This document shows, piece by piece, positions 1 to 11,686 of a stretch of DNA of 64,000 nt. The DNA comes from Gammaproteobacteria bacterium (GTDB lineage Bacteria; Pseudomonadota; Gammaproteobacteria; Xanthomonadales; Wenzhouxiangellaceae). The stretch is taken from NCBI GenBank assembly GCA_003567685.1, contig PWYW01000029.1, forward strand, positions 1-64,000. Direction: 5' to 3'. Both the position numbers and the translations under genes were made by a program. How positions within the stretch are numbered: the stretch's first letter is position 1; each line of letters starts with the position of its first letter. The notes beneath the pieces were generated by a model. The model was not told where the DNA came from. It did no database searches and worked only from the letters and a program-made list of their open reading frames with translations.

Positions 1-849
1 ACGAACAGCCGATCTGACCTTCAGGGCATCGACGGTTTCGGCGACATCGTGAACGCGGACAATGGCGGCCCCGCGATCGGCCGCGATCAGATGGGCGGCG
101 ATGGACGCGGCCAGGCGCTGGTCCGGACGTTTCCGACCGGTGATGGCTCCCAGCATGGACTTGCGCGACAGGCCGGCAAGCACCGGGAAGCCCAGATCGG
201 CCAGGCGCCCCAGCTCGGCCAGCAGCCTGAGATTGTGGTCAAGCGTCTTGCCGAAGCCAAAGCCCGGGTCGATCACGATATGGCGCGGGTCGAGGCCGGC
301 GTCCTGGCAAACCCGGGCGCGCTGGGCCAGGAAGTCGGCGATATCATCCACGACCGATGCGTACCGGGGGTCTTCTTGCATGGTCCGGGGTTGCCCCTGC
401 ATGTGCATGATGCAAACCGGCAGCTTCAGCTCGGCGACCAGTTCCACGGCACCTTCGCTGCGCAAGCCATTGACATCATTGATCATGCGAGCGCCTGCCG
501 CCGCTGCCTGGCGCATCACGGCGGGTTTGACGGTGTCGATGGAGATGGGCACCGCCGTCCGTGCCACCAGGCCTTCGATCACCGGCAGGACGCGATCCAG
601 TTCTTCCTGCTCACTGACCGGCTCCGCGCCCGGACGGGTGGACTCCCCGCCAATATCCAGCAGGTCAGCGCCCTCCTCCACCTGCTGCAAGGCCTGCTCG
701 ATAGCCTGCTCGGCCGAATCGAACCGACCGCCGTCGGAAAAAGAATCCGGCGTCACGTTGATCACGGCCATGACCAGCGGCTGGCGGGTGGCACTGGCTG
801 AATGAATGCGATCAATCAGCGGCTTGTTGGAAGCAGATTCAAATTTCAT
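1..849 (-). CDS. folP: Dihydropteroate synthase (partial, C-terminus runs off the window)
   Basis: Minus-strand reading from ATG at 849: MKFESASNKPLIDRIHSASATRQPLVMAVINVTPDSFSDGG..., later HIVIDPGFGFGKTLDHN and LAGLSRKSMLG; DHPS signatures. Lies downstream of ftsH as in E. coli. Not in the ORF track because there is no stop inside the window. Confidence 0.93.
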   Translation of the reverse strand, partial: MKFESASNKPLIDRIHSASATRQPLVMAVINVTPDSFSDGGRFDSAEQAIEQALQQVEEGADLLDIGGESTRPGAEPVSEQEELDRVLPVIEGLVARTAVPISIDTVKPAVMRQAAAAGARMINDVNGLRSEGAVELVAELKLPVCIMHMQGQPRTMQEDPRYASVVDDIADFLAQRARVCQDAGLDPRHIVIDPGFGFGKTLDHNLRLLAELGRLADLGFPVLAGLSRKSMLGAITGRKRPDQRLAASIAAHLIAADRGAAIVRVHDVAETVDALKVRSAVR

Positions 850-942
850 CAACGCGTTCAGTCAGAAAAGCGGAGTGAGCAAAGTAAAAACGCCGCCCCA
901 ATGGGAGCGGCGTCATACGGCGGGGCGGGACAGACGCCGGGA

Positions 943-2889
<1,947 letters not shown>

Positions 2890-2959
2890 TTGGCTCTAGG
2901 TTGCTGCGAGTTTACGCCCCAAGGGTCAGCGTCGTGAGAACACACCATAACCGATGCAT

Positions 2960-3571
2960 TCAAGGGTTTTTCAGGCCCTGCCCGACCAGATACACCTCCC
3001 GACTTTCCGATCGGGAGGCCGACGGCTTGCGAATCTTCACGCTGTTGAAGGTCTGGCGGAATTCGCTGAGCAGTTCATCAAAACCCGCGCCCTGAAACAC
3101 TTTGACCACAATCTTGCCGTCAGGATTCAACCAATCCTTGGCAAACGCCAGCGCGAGCTCGACCAGGTAAATGCTCCTGGCCTGATCCGACGGCCCTACT
3201 CCCGATAGGTTGGGGGCCATATCCGACATCACAAGGTCAAGCTTGCTGCCGTCCAGCGCCGATTCCAGGGCACTCAGCGCCTCGTCTTCGCGGAAATCGC
3301 CCTCGATGAAGGTTACTCCCTCGATCGGGTCCATCGGCAAAATGTCCAGCGCGATGATAACGGCTCCGTCCGGCAACTTGCGCCGGGCAAATTGGCACCA
3401 GCTGCCGGGCGCTGCCCCCAGGTCGACCACGCGCCGTGCGCCGGCCAGCAGCTGGTCCTTCTCGTCCAGCTCCTGCAACTTGAACGCTGCGCGGGCACGA
3501 TACCCTTCATCCCGCGCCTTCTTGACGTAGGGGTCGCTTTGCTGACGCTTTTTCCAGGCCCGACTCGACAT
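2960..3571 (-). CDS. rlmE: 23S rRNA (uridine-2'-O)-methyltransferase RlmE (FtsJ/RrmJ)
   Basis: 203 aa; VDLGAAPGSWCQ SAM-binding motif, DLVMSDMAPNLSG; adjacent to ftsH. Confidence 0.97.
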   Translation of the reverse strand: MSSRAWKKRQQSDPYVKKARDEGYRARAAFKLQELDEKDQLLAGARRVVDLGAAPGSWCQFARRKLPDGAVIIALDILPMDPIEGVTFIEGDFREDEALSALESALDGSKLDLVMSDMAPNLSGVGPSDQARSIYLVELALAFAKDWLNPDGKIVVKVFQGAGFDELLSEFRQTFNSVKIRKPSASRSESREVYLVGQGLKNP

Positions 3572-3674
3572 TCACTCATTGTATCCCCGTCAGCCGATGA
3601 AAATAGGAGCCGGCGCAGCAAGGTGGATGGCTGTGAGATAATCAGCGATGTTTCCAATCCTGAAGCGACCCCGA

Positions 3675-3968
3675 ATGGCTCTTAGCAACCAGCAGAAAAA
3701 ATACCTGCGCGGATTGACCCACCAGATTGACCCTGTTGTAACCGTGGCCGACAAGGGCCTGACCGACAATGTCATGGCCGAGATAGAGCAAGCCCTGGAT
3801 CACCACGAACTGATCAAGATCAAGCTTCGCGGCGACCGCGAGCAGCGCAAAGGCTGGATGAACGAGATTCAGAAGCAAACCGGGGCCGAGCCTGTTCACC
3901 AGATTGGCCAGGTCGCTTGCTACTATCGCAAACACCCCGAGAAACCGCGCCTTGCCCTGCCCGGCTAA
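3675..3968 (+). CDS. yhbY: Ribosome-assembly RNA-binding protein YhbY (CRM domain)
   Basis: MALSNQQKKYLRGLTHQIDPVVTVADKGLTDNVMAEIEQALDHHELIKIKL; divergent from rlmE. The track ORF starts at 3648; 3675 is the better start. Confidence 0.93.
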   Translation: MALSNQQKKYLRGLTHQIDPVVTVADKGLTDNVMAEIEQALDHHELIKIKLRGDREQRKGWMNEIQKQTGAEPVHQIGQVACYYRKHPEKPRLALPG

Positions 3969-4001
3969 GCCTTCCCGGCCGGTTCGGCGCCTGGACTGGC
4001 C

Positions 4002-4379
4002 ATGCAACTGACCGAACACAAACCCGGCAATCACCACGTCATTCGACGCGTCGAGAACCACCGGATCACGGTCGATCAGACCGCTCTTGAGTCCAGTTTT
4101 ATTGTTGGGGCTCGCCTTCTTCAGCCAGACTGGCCGGTCGCAACGCTTGATGAATTGGATGAAACACAGTGTGTACCGCTGCTGAGTCACCAGCCCGAGG
4201 TCGTCCTAATCGGTTTCGGCGAGCGCCAGAGCCTGTTCCCGCCCAGCTTGCAATCAATCTTTCACCGGCAGGGCATTGGCGTGGAGTGCATGACCCTGGC
4301 GGCCGCCGCACGCACTTTCAACATACTGATGAGCGAGAACCGTCGGGCCCTGGCCGCGATGATCCTGCCGCGGGACTGA
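4002..4379 (+). CDS. Mth938-like domain (DUF498) protein
   Basis: 125 aa; VVLIGFGERQSLFPP and GIGVECMTLAAAARTFNILMSENRRALAAMIL are typical of the Mth938/NDUFAF3-like family. Confidence 0.8.
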   Translation: MQLTEHKPGNHHVIRRVENHRITVDQTALESSFIVGARLLQPDWPVATLDELDETQCVPLLSHQPEVVLIGFGERQSLFPPSLQSIFHRQGIGVECMTLAAAARTFNILMSENRRALAAMILPRD

Positions 4380-4449
4380 GCCGGCGACGGGGCGATATAC
4401 TGCCGGTTGGCTATTCACCCGCGCCCGTCATTCGCGCTTTAAACCACCC

Positions 4450-6126
4450 ATGCGCCAGACCGACCACTTGCCTTTCTATACCCACCAGGTAGAAAACCAG
4501 CCTGAGCCCCTCATTGACTATCGGGCCTTTGGTGACGACCAGGCCCTGACCGAAGTTGTCAACCAGGCGGGCGGCGGCCACTGGTGGGAGATGCTCGAGA
4601 CCTACGGCATTCAAGCCGCGTCTGAACTGGCCCGACACGGTATCAAGGCCAACCGCCATCTGCCCAGGCTGAACACCCATGACCGCTACGGCCATCGAAT
4701 CGACCGGGTTGACTTTCACCCCAGCTATCACGCCTTGATGACCGCTGGCATTGGAGCCGGCATGACCCGACTAAGCTGGACCGGCGAAGCGGGTGGACGC
4801 ATCGCCCGTAGTGCCCTGATGTACCTCCACAACCAGTTCGAGGCCGGGACAATGTGCCCGATCACGATGACACATGCGGCGGTACCCGCCCTGCAGTGCC
4901 AGGCAGAGCTGGCGCGTGACTGGGTGCCGAGAATTCTTGCAGGGCGCTATGACGCCGACTTTCGGCCGGCTGAAGCAAAACTCGGCGTCACAATCGGCAT
5001 GGCGATGACCGAAAAGCAGGGCGGCTCGGACGTTCGCGCCAACACCACAACGGCCCACCCGATTGATCAAGCCGGTGGCGGCCAGGCTTACCGCCTGCGC
5101 GGCCATAAATGGTTCTGCTCGGCGCCCATGTCCGATGCCTTCCTGAGTCTCGCCCAGACCAGCGAGGGCTTGAGTTGTTTCCTGGTGCCCCGCTGGTCGC
5201 CGGAGGGTCAGCTCAACCGCGTCCAGATCCAGCGACTTAAAGACAAACTGGGCAACTGCTCGAATGCCAGCTCGGAAATCGAGTATCTGGATGCCTTCGC
5301 CTGGATGCTCGGAGAACCGGGGCGCGGCGTTCCAACCATTATCAAGATGGTGGCGGAAACTCGTCTGGATTGCGCCATTGGCTCGGCAGCTCTGATGCGC
5401 CAGGCGGTGGCCCAGGCTATCGACCACTGTCATCAGCGTCGTGCATTTGGCCAGCAACTCACCAGCCAGCCACTGATGCAAAACGTCCTGGCCGACCTGG
5501 CGCTGGAATCGGAGCTGGCGCTGCGTTTTGCCTTTTTTCTGGCGAACTGTTTCGAGCGCGCTGAAAAAGACGATACCGCCGAGGCGCTGGCCCGCGTGGC
5601 GACCCCGATTGCCAAGTACTGGCTATGCAAGCGGGCCGTGCATGTCGTCAACGAGGCCCAGGAGTGCCTCGGCGGGGCCGGTTACGTCGAGGATTTCATC
5701 CTGCCCAGGCTGTTTCGCGAGGCACCCGTCAATGCGATCTGGGAGGGCTCAGGCAATGTCCAGTGCCTGGACGTTCTGCGCGCGTGCAAGCGCGATCCGG
5801 CTTGTTTGCCGGCGCTCGAGTCCTGGTTGGCACCGATGATGTCCGCCTGGCCTGAAGCCTCGCCGTGGCTTGGCCAGGCCACGAAGGGGCTAAGCGATCC
5901 GGATCAGGCGCCAATACTCGCCCGACAAACCGTCGAGGCCCTGGCGCTGTTGATCCAGGCTCGATTGGCCCATGAAAGCGGCAACGACACCCTGATTGCC
6001 CTGGTTCGGGCCGGTCGCCTCAAGGCCGGCAATCCGTCCCTGTTCGGAACACTCCCGACGCCCCTGCCCCTTGGCCGCATGATCGAGCGGGCCAGTCCTC
6101 GACCCTTGGACAGGAAAGCGCCATGA
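4450..6126 (+). CDS. Acyl-CoA dehydrogenase, AidB-like
   Basis: 558 aa; TEKQGGSDVRANTT, GHKWFCSAPMSDAFL, CLGGAGYVED; AidB-type acyl-CoA dehydrogenase. Confidence 0.85.
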   Translation: MRQTDHLPFYTHQVENQPEPLIDYRAFGDDQALTEVVNQAGGGHWWEMLETYGIQAASELARHGIKANRHLPRLNTHDRYGHRIDRVDFHPSYHALMTAGIGAGMTRLSWTGEAGGRIARSALMYLHNQFEAGTMCPITMTHAAVPALQCQAELARDWVPRILAGRYDADFRPAEAKLGVTIGMAMTEKQGGSDVRANTTTAHPIDQAGGGQAYRLRGHKWFCSAPMSDAFLSLAQTSEGLSCFLVPRWSPEGQLNRVQIQRLKDKLGNCSNASSEIEYLDAFAWMLGEPGRGVPTIIKMVAETRLDCAIGSAALMRQAVAQAIDHCHQRRAFGQQLTSQPLMQNVLADLALESELALRFAFFLANCFERAEKDDTAEALARVATPIAKYWLCKRAVHVVNEAQECLGGAGYVEDFILPRLFREAPVNAIWEGSGNVQCLDVLRACKRDPACLPALESWLAPMMSAWPEASPWLGQATKGLSDPDQAPILARQTVEALALLIQARLAHESGNDTLIALVRAGRLKAGNPSLFGTLPTPLPLGRMIERASPRPLDRKAP

Positions 6127-7598
6127 CCGCAAGACCAACAGCCGGCAACACACCCGACACCCTGATCATCCTTCTGGGCATCGCACTGGCGCTGGTCGCC
6201 CTGAGCTTCCTGGTTCCTGCTGGCAGTTTTGACGTGGGTCTGGATGCTGAAGGCCAGCCCCTGCCCATTGCGCTGGACAGTTTCCAGCTGTCCGAGGAAG
6301 GCCCGCCGGGAACCGCCCTGTTTCGAGCCGACCCCGCATCCATAGGCTTTCTCAACGCACCGTTCGAAGGCCTGACCTCAGGAGGCAGGCACTCGGCAGC
6401 GGTGGGCATCATGGCATTCTTGCTGATTGTCGGCGGGGCCTTTGGCGTGATACTTCGCACTGGTTGCGTTGACCGCGGAATTCGCGCCCTGATCAATCGG
6501 ACAGAGAAAGATCCCATCGTCATCCTGCCCCTTCTGTTTGGGCTGTTTTCCCTGGGCGGTGCAATTTTCGGCATGAGCGAGGAGACGATTGCCTTCGTAA
6601 TCCTGCTCGCCCCGGTAATCGTCCGCCTGGGTTTTGACGCCATCACTGCCGTTCTGGTCACCTTCGTCGCGTCGCGTGTGGGGTTTGCGGCCAGCTGGAT
6701 GAATCCGTTCAACGTAGCCATTGCCCAGGGAATTGCCGATGTTGAACTTCTGTCCGGTGCGCCCTTTCGCATGGTGATGTGGGTGATATTTACCCTGATA
6801 GGCATGTCCATCACCGTCTGGTGGGCCCGAAAAGTCAAGGCAGACCCCACGTGTTCGCCGGTCCATGCCAGTGATCAGGCATTCCGCGACAGCCAGGGCA
6901 GCACCCTGGCCGGCGGGGATTTCGACTGGCGGGACCGACTGGCCATCCTGATGATTCTCGGGGGTGTTGTCTGGGTCATTTGGGGCGTCACTGCCCGCGG
7001 GTACTACATTCCTGAAATTGCGACCCAGTTCTTCACGCTTGGTCTTGTCATCGGCTTGCTCTACTGGCTACCGGGCAACCACCGGTTATCGGCCAACGAA
7101 CAGGCAGCCGCCTTTCGTTCCGGCGCTGCCGGGCTGGTACCGGCCGTGCTGGTCGTGGGCATGGCTGCAGGCCTGGTGTTGCTGTTGGGCGGGACTGAGC
7201 CAACCCAGGCTTCGGTCATGAACACCATTTTGTTCGCCATGGCCAGCATTCTTGGCCATCTGCCGGAAATCGTCTCGGCGTGGTTGATGTTCATGGTCCA
7301 GGCCATCCTGAATTTTCTGGTGCCGTCGGGCTCTGGCCAGGCCGCTCTGACCATGCCGTTGATGGCGCCATTAGGGGACCTTGTCGGCATCCAAAGGCAA
7401 GTAACCGTGTTGTGTTTCCAGTTGGGCGACAGCCTGACCAACCTGATCATTCCCACCTCGGCCACGCTGATGGGCGTGCTCGGTGCGGCCCGAATTGACT
7501 GGGCAGTCTGGGCACGCTGGATTCTGCCTTTTCTTGGACTCTACGTTGCCATGGCCCTGGGGTTTATCGGCATAGCCGTGATGATCGGTTACCAGTAA
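6123..7598 (+). CDS. YfcC-family (DcuC/ArgI-type) membrane transporter
   Basis: 491 aa polytopic; FVASRVGFAASWMNPFNVAIAQGIA and NFLVPSGSGQAALTMPLMAPLGDLVGI resemble the YfcC/AbgT-like family. Overlaps the upstream CDS by 4 nt (ATGA). Confidence 0.82.
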   Translation: MTARPTAGNTPDTLIILLGIALALVALSFLVPAGSFDVGLDAEGQPLPIALDSFQLSEEGPPGTALFRADPASIGFLNAPFEGLTSGGRHSAAVGIMAFLLIVGGAFGVILRTGCVDRGIRALINRTEKDPIVILPLLFGLFSLGGAIFGMSEETIAFVILLAPVIVRLGFDAITAVLVTFVASRVGFAASWMNPFNVAIAQGIADVELLSGAPFRMVMWVIFTLIGMSITVWWARKVKADPTCSPVHASDQAFRDSQGSTLAGGDFDWRDRLAILMILGGVVWVIWGVTARGYYIPEIATQFFTLGLVIGLLYWLPGNHRLSANEQAAAFRSGAAGLVPAVLVVGMAAGLVLLLGGTEPTQASVMNTILFAMASILGHLPEIVSAWLMFMVQAILNFLVPSGSGQAALTMPLMAPLGDLVGIQRQVTVLCFQLGDSLTNLIIPTSATLMGVLGAARIDWAVWARWILPFLGLYVAMALGFIGIAVMIGYQ

Positions 7599-7618
7599 CA
7601 ACGATCATTCGTCCGGCT

Positions 7619-9019
7619 TCAATACAGTGCCGGACGCATTTCGGACAGGCGCCGTTCGGCCTTGCGCGCGTACATCTGCTGATCAGCAACCCGCAGCAGC
7701 CGGTCGGCGTTTTCGCCGTCAAAGGGGCAAATGGCAACGCCGGCAGACGCACCGATGGTCACCTCTTCGATACCCAGTTCGATCGGTGAGCGAATGCGCT
7801 GCAACAGCTCTCCGGCCACATCATCAATCGAACGTTTCTCTGTCTCGTCAGGCAACAGAATAACGAACTCATCGCCACCCACACGGACAGCAAAAGCGCC
7901 CGACGGCAAGCCACGTTGCAGTCGTTTTGCAACTTCGACGAGCAAGCGATCCCCCGCGTCGTGCCCCAAACGATCATTGACCGGCTTGAACCCATCCAGA
8001 TCGAGATAGATCAGGGCAAAGCCTTTGCGCTGTTGGCGGTGCCGATCAATGGCCACCGCGAGTTGGGTCATCAACAATCGGCGGTTGGGCAGGCCGGTAA
8101 GCGGGTCGTGGTTAACCAGGTGCTCAGTACGACGCCGCTCAATCAACAACAGCAGCCCAAAGCCCAGCACGGTCAGGGCGAGTAGATGGCCTGGCCAACG
8201 CAGCAAGAGCCCAAGACTTTCCGTCGACGCGTAATCCTCCCGACCCGGCACTGTCCAGGCCAGCTGCCAGTCCGCTCCGGGCACCCGGATATTCTGAATA
8301 ATCACACCGCTTGCCGGGGGGGAATCAAACAGATCGTTATTGCCGAACACGGGCAGCCAGTCATCCACTCCATGAGTACGCCGCCGCAGGGCATGAAGCT
8401 GTTCATCCATCTGTTCAAGGCCGACCGCAGAAAACAGGCTGTCAACGTCCAGCACCATGCTCAGAATTCCCCAATATTGGCCATCCTGGAGAAATATCGG
8501 CGTGCGATTGATCAAACCTTTGCCACCCTGCACCAAGGGAACCGGACCTGCCATCACGGCTTCTCTGCGGGTCATGGCCAGCTCAACATCCGGCCATTGG
8601 TCTTGTTGTTCCCGGTACGACAGCCCCAGCGCTGCTTCATTGCCCGCCAACGGGTACAGATAACGAATCACGTTGTCCGGTGCCAGACCGATATTTCTGA
8701 CGTGTTGACCCTGCCGTACAACCTGGGCCAGTGCGGCTTCTACGCGCGTCGAGTCAAGATCATCACCATGTGCATGAATATAGGCACTCAGACCCAACGG
8801 CAGGTAAAGTGCCGTATTGAGTTCTCCCTCTATGCGCGCTCTTAGCTGGCTTGCATCCCTGACTGCGACCGCACTGTAGTGATCGGCAAGGCGCTGCGTC
8901 TCCAGGCGGTAGACCTGTTCAACCAGCGAAGAAAAGCCGACAGCGATCACCACGATCATTACAAGCAGAACCAGCTGGAAGCGGCGGGAAATCGCCGGCT
9001 TGGCGGTCATGTCACTCAC
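7619..9019 (-). CDS. Diguanylate cyclase with CHASE-like sensor domain
   Basis: N-terminal TM, periplasmic region with CHASE-like pattern, second TM, GGDEF domain with intact RVGGDEFVILL. Confidence 0.88.
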   Translation of the reverse strand: MSDMTAKPAISRRFQLVLLVMIVVIAVGFSSLVEQVYRLETQRLADHYSAVAVRDASQLRARIEGELNTALYLPLGLSAYIHAHGDDLDSTRVEAALAQVVRQGQHVRNIGLAPDNVIRYLYPLAGNEAALGLSYREQQDQWPDVELAMTRREAVMAGPVPLVQGGKGLINRTPIFLQDGQYWGILSMVLDVDSLFSAVGLEQMDEQLHALRRRTHGVDDWLPVFGNNDLFDSPPASGVIIQNIRVPGADWQLAWTVPGREDYASTESLGLLLRWPGHLLALTVLGFGLLLLIERRRTEHLVNHDPLTGLPNRRLLMTQLAVAIDRHRQQRKGFALIYLDLDGFKPVNDRLGHDAGDRLLVEVAKRLQRGLPSGAFAVRVGGDEFVILLPDETEKRSIDDVAGELLQRIRSPIELGIEEVTIGASAGVAICPFDGENADRLLRVADQQMYARKAERRLSEMRPALY

Positions 9020-9033
9020 GTTAAACCGGGACC

Positions 9034-9438
9034 TCAGTCGGCTTGCCGAGACAGTGCCACCGGTTTCATGGCCGCATTGACTGCCACCATGATCAAGCGA
9101 CCCTCAATGGCCAGTTCCTGGGTTCCAGCCATGGCGTCCTCAATCAGGATTTGCACCCTGACCACCATGGACGTGCGCCCGGTTTCGACAACATCGCCAA
9201 TCAACTCGACAATCGAACCTTGCGGAATGGGCACTTTGAAATCGACCCGGTCCATTGACACGGTGACCACCTGGCGGCGGGCGTACCGAGTGGCCGCCAG
9301 GAACGCCACCTCATCCATCCACTGCAACGCGGTACCGCCATAGAGGGTTCCCAGCGGATTAGTGTCCTGGGGGAAAACAAGCTTGGTGATCCGGGTCAAC
9401 GCACCCTGCCTGCGCTCCTCCGCGAATTGGCTTGGCAT
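9034..9438 (-). CDS. Acyl-CoA thioesterase (hotdog fold, YciA-like)
   Basis: 134 aa; PQDTNPLGTLYGGTALQWMDEVAFLAATRYARRQVVTVSMDRVDFKVPIPQGSIVEL. Confidence 0.88.
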   Translation of the reverse strand: MPSQFAEERRQGALTRITKLVFPQDTNPLGTLYGGTALQWMDEVAFLAATRYARRQVVTVSMDRVDFKVPIPQGSIVELIGDVVETGRTSMVVRVQILIEDAMAGTQELAIEGRLIMVAVNAAMKPVALSRQAD

Positions 9439-9633
9439 CCAAGACTCCCCTGAAACATCGAAGGCTAATCCGACAGTTTACTACCACCGCGACGACAGGA
9501 GGTACTGTGCCAGCTCGCTTCCATCCGGTCCGCGCACGGCATCGACAGGCAACAAACCGACCGATGCGATGAAGATGACCACCATGATCTACCGAGAGCG
9601 CACCGACATGAATAACTTGTTGATATGTTTTGC

Positions 9634-9648
9634 ATAGCGAAACGCTAT
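9634..9648. promoter_or_regulatory. Perfect palindrome ATAGCG-AAA-CGCTAT upstream of the OxyR-like gene; candidate operator
   Basis: Read directly from sequence, about 64 nt 5' of the start at 9712. Bound factor unknown. Confidence 0.4.
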
Positions 9649-9711
9649 AGTGAAATCGTAGCCTAGTGACCTGCCCATGGCAGTACGCCTGCCGACGACC
9701 GGAACGACAAC

Positions 9712-10614
9712 GTGAATATTCGAGCCATCCAGTACCTGGTGACCCTTGCCGAAGTAAAACACTTCAGCAGGGCCGCCGATATCTGTTTTGTCAGCCAGCC
9801 CACCCTGAGCACCCAGATTCGCAAGATCGAGGAAGAGCTGGGGGTTCAACTGGTCGAGCGGTCACCACGACAGGTAATGCTCACCCGTGTTGGCGAAGAG
9901 GTGGTCGAACGGGCTCGCCGCGTTCTCGACGAAGTCGAAGCGATGAAGGCCGTCGCCCGTCGCTCCCGCGATCCGCACAGCGGCACCCTCAGGCTGGGTA
10001 TTTTCCCAACGCTGGCCCCCTACTTCCTGCCGCACGTGGTGCCGACCATTCGCCACCGCTATCCCCGACTTACCCTGCGGCTGTTCGAAGAAAAGACCGA
10101 GGATATCCTGGATATGCTGGATCACGGACGTCTGGATGGCGGCCTTCTCGCTCTTCCGGTCAGCAACGAGCAACTGGTCACCCGTCGTCTGTTTGAAGAA
10201 CCGTTTGTCCTCGCCGTGCCGGACGGACACCCGCTATGCAAACAGAGCGCATTGACGACTGCCGATCTTCAGGATCAGGAGTTGCTGTTGCTGGAAGACG
10301 GGCATTGCCTCAGGGACCAGGCACTGGATATCTGCCGAACCGCGGGCGCTCATGAAAAACTGGATTTCCATGCGACCAGCATGGAAACTCTCCGCCAAAT
10401 GGTGGCTGCCAACACCGGCATCACCCTGTTGCCGGTGTTGTCGGTCAAGCCACCGATTGCTCCAACCGACAACCTGGTCATCAAACCCTTTGCCGGACCG
10501 GCACCCAAGCGAGTGATTGCCATGGTCTGGCGCAAGTCCTCTGCGCTGGGTGACTTTCTCGACGAACTGGCCATGCTGTTCGCCGACATCGACCCGACAC
10601 TGCTCGAGCCCTGA
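9712..10614 (+). CDS. oxyR: LysR-family hydrogen-peroxide regulator OxyR-like
   Basis: 300 aa; MNIRAIQYLVTLAEVKHFSRAADICFVSQPTLSTQIRKIEEELGVQLVER. Redox cysteine region LLLEDGHCLRDQALDIC present (two Cys). Confidence 0.9.
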   Translation: MNIRAIQYLVTLAEVKHFSRAADICFVSQPTLSTQIRKIEEELGVQLVERSPRQVMLTRVGEEVVERARRVLDEVEAMKAVARRSRDPHSGTLRLGIFPTLAPYFLPHVVPTIRHRYPRLTLRLFEEKTEDILDMLDHGRLDGGLLALPVSNEQLVTRRLFEEPFVLAVPDGHPLCKQSALTTADLQDQELLLLEDGHCLRDQALDICRTAGAHEKLDFHATSMETLRQMVAANTGITLLPVLSVKPPIAPTDNLVIKPFAGPAPKRVIAMVWRKSSALGDFLDELAMLFADIDPTLLEP

Positions 10615-10618
10615 ACGT

Positions 10619-11686
10619 TCAGTCTTCGATTGCCTCGAGCAGACTCTCGAGCCTCGGGGTCATTGAATCAAAGCGGCCTTCATCCACCTTGTAGCGCCAG
10701 GCGGCAAGCGTTTGATTGACCGCTGCCGCATCGGCCAGCAAGCGCTGGTGTTCATCGCTGCCTTCATCAGATGAAATACCCTCTGGCTCGGCGGACACCT
10801 CAAACTGCAACCAGCCGCCCGAACCCTGGCTTGAGGCGTCCCTGAACAAACTCGCCACGAAGTTCAGGCCATCGCGAGTGACATACAACGACCTGACTGC
10901 ATCATCCGGCAGATCAATAGCCGGCGCTACGTCAATGAGTCGAAGCCTGGCCAGGCCGTTGGCCGGCGCTCGCCGCTGCCAGGCGGCGACGGCATCCCTC
11001 CCCTCGGGCACATTCATCAACACCCAGTCCTCGCCTGCGTCATCGGCCGCGCGCAGCTGGACACGCTCTCCGTCGGGATGCAGGACCGTTAGCGAGACAA
11101 GCTCGGAAGCCGGGATATCCATGATCGAGCGCTGCAGCCAGTTTATTGGCTGTTCGGGAAAATCAAGACGCCGGTCGGCCAACCAGGCCTGATCTTCCCC
11201 GGCCAGCCGAACGAAGTTCGCCTGGCCTTGAACATCAAGCTCACCAACCACCAGGCTGGGCAGTTCAAGACCGGGGAACTCGAATTTCAAACCCGGACCA
11301 TCCGGCGCGCCCGGATCGTTGAGGCCCAGTCGGGCGAACCAGTCGGGATTGGTTGTACGCGGACTGGCCCGGCGCGACTGAGCCAACACGCGCAAACTGT
11401 CGGCCACCGATTCGAAGTCCGCTTCAAAGCCATGATATTCCTTGACTCGCCAGCGCTGTCCCTCGCGGTACAGGGTGATTTGCGCCTGCCCATCCGGGAA
11501 GTGCAGGCGGAAGCGTTCAATGGCATTGACCTGGGCCGACAGGCCCGGAACCAGCTCTCGAGTCGGCTCGGTATCAGGGTCGCGCTCGGGCGCCGCGACG
11601 ATCAGCGCCAGCACAAGAGCCACCAGGGTGACCACGCCCAGAGCGAGGATGTGACGCGGCCTCATGACGAGGCGCGCTCTCGCCAT
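10619..11686 (-). CDS. DUF4340 domain-containing protein
   Basis: 355 aa; N-terminal TM then ERFRLHFPDGQAQITLYREGQRWRVKEYHGFEADFESVADSLRVLAQ. Overlaps the GldG-like gene and belongs to the same operon. Confidence 0.75.
   Translation of the reverse strand: MARARLVMRPRHILALGVVTLVALVLALIVAAPERDPDTEPTRELVPGLSAQVNAIERFRLHFPDGQAQITLYREGQRWRVKEYHGFEADFESVADSLRVLAQSRRASPRTTNPDWFARLGLNDPGAPDGPGLKFEFPGLELPSLVVGELDVQGQANFVRLAGEDQAWLADRRLDFPEQPINWLQRSIMDIPASELVSLTVLHPDGERVQLRAADDAGEDWVLMNVPEGRDAVAAWQRRAPANGLARLRLIDVAPAIDLPDDAVRSLYVTRDGLNFVASLFRDASSQGSGGWLQFEVSAEPEGISSDEGSDEHQRLLADAAAVNQTLAAWRYKVDEGRFDSMTPRLESLLEAIED

Noticed and set aside
49-805. Two plus-strand ORFs of about 250 aa
   Set aside because: Shadows of folP on the minus strand, whose translation shows DHPS motifs.
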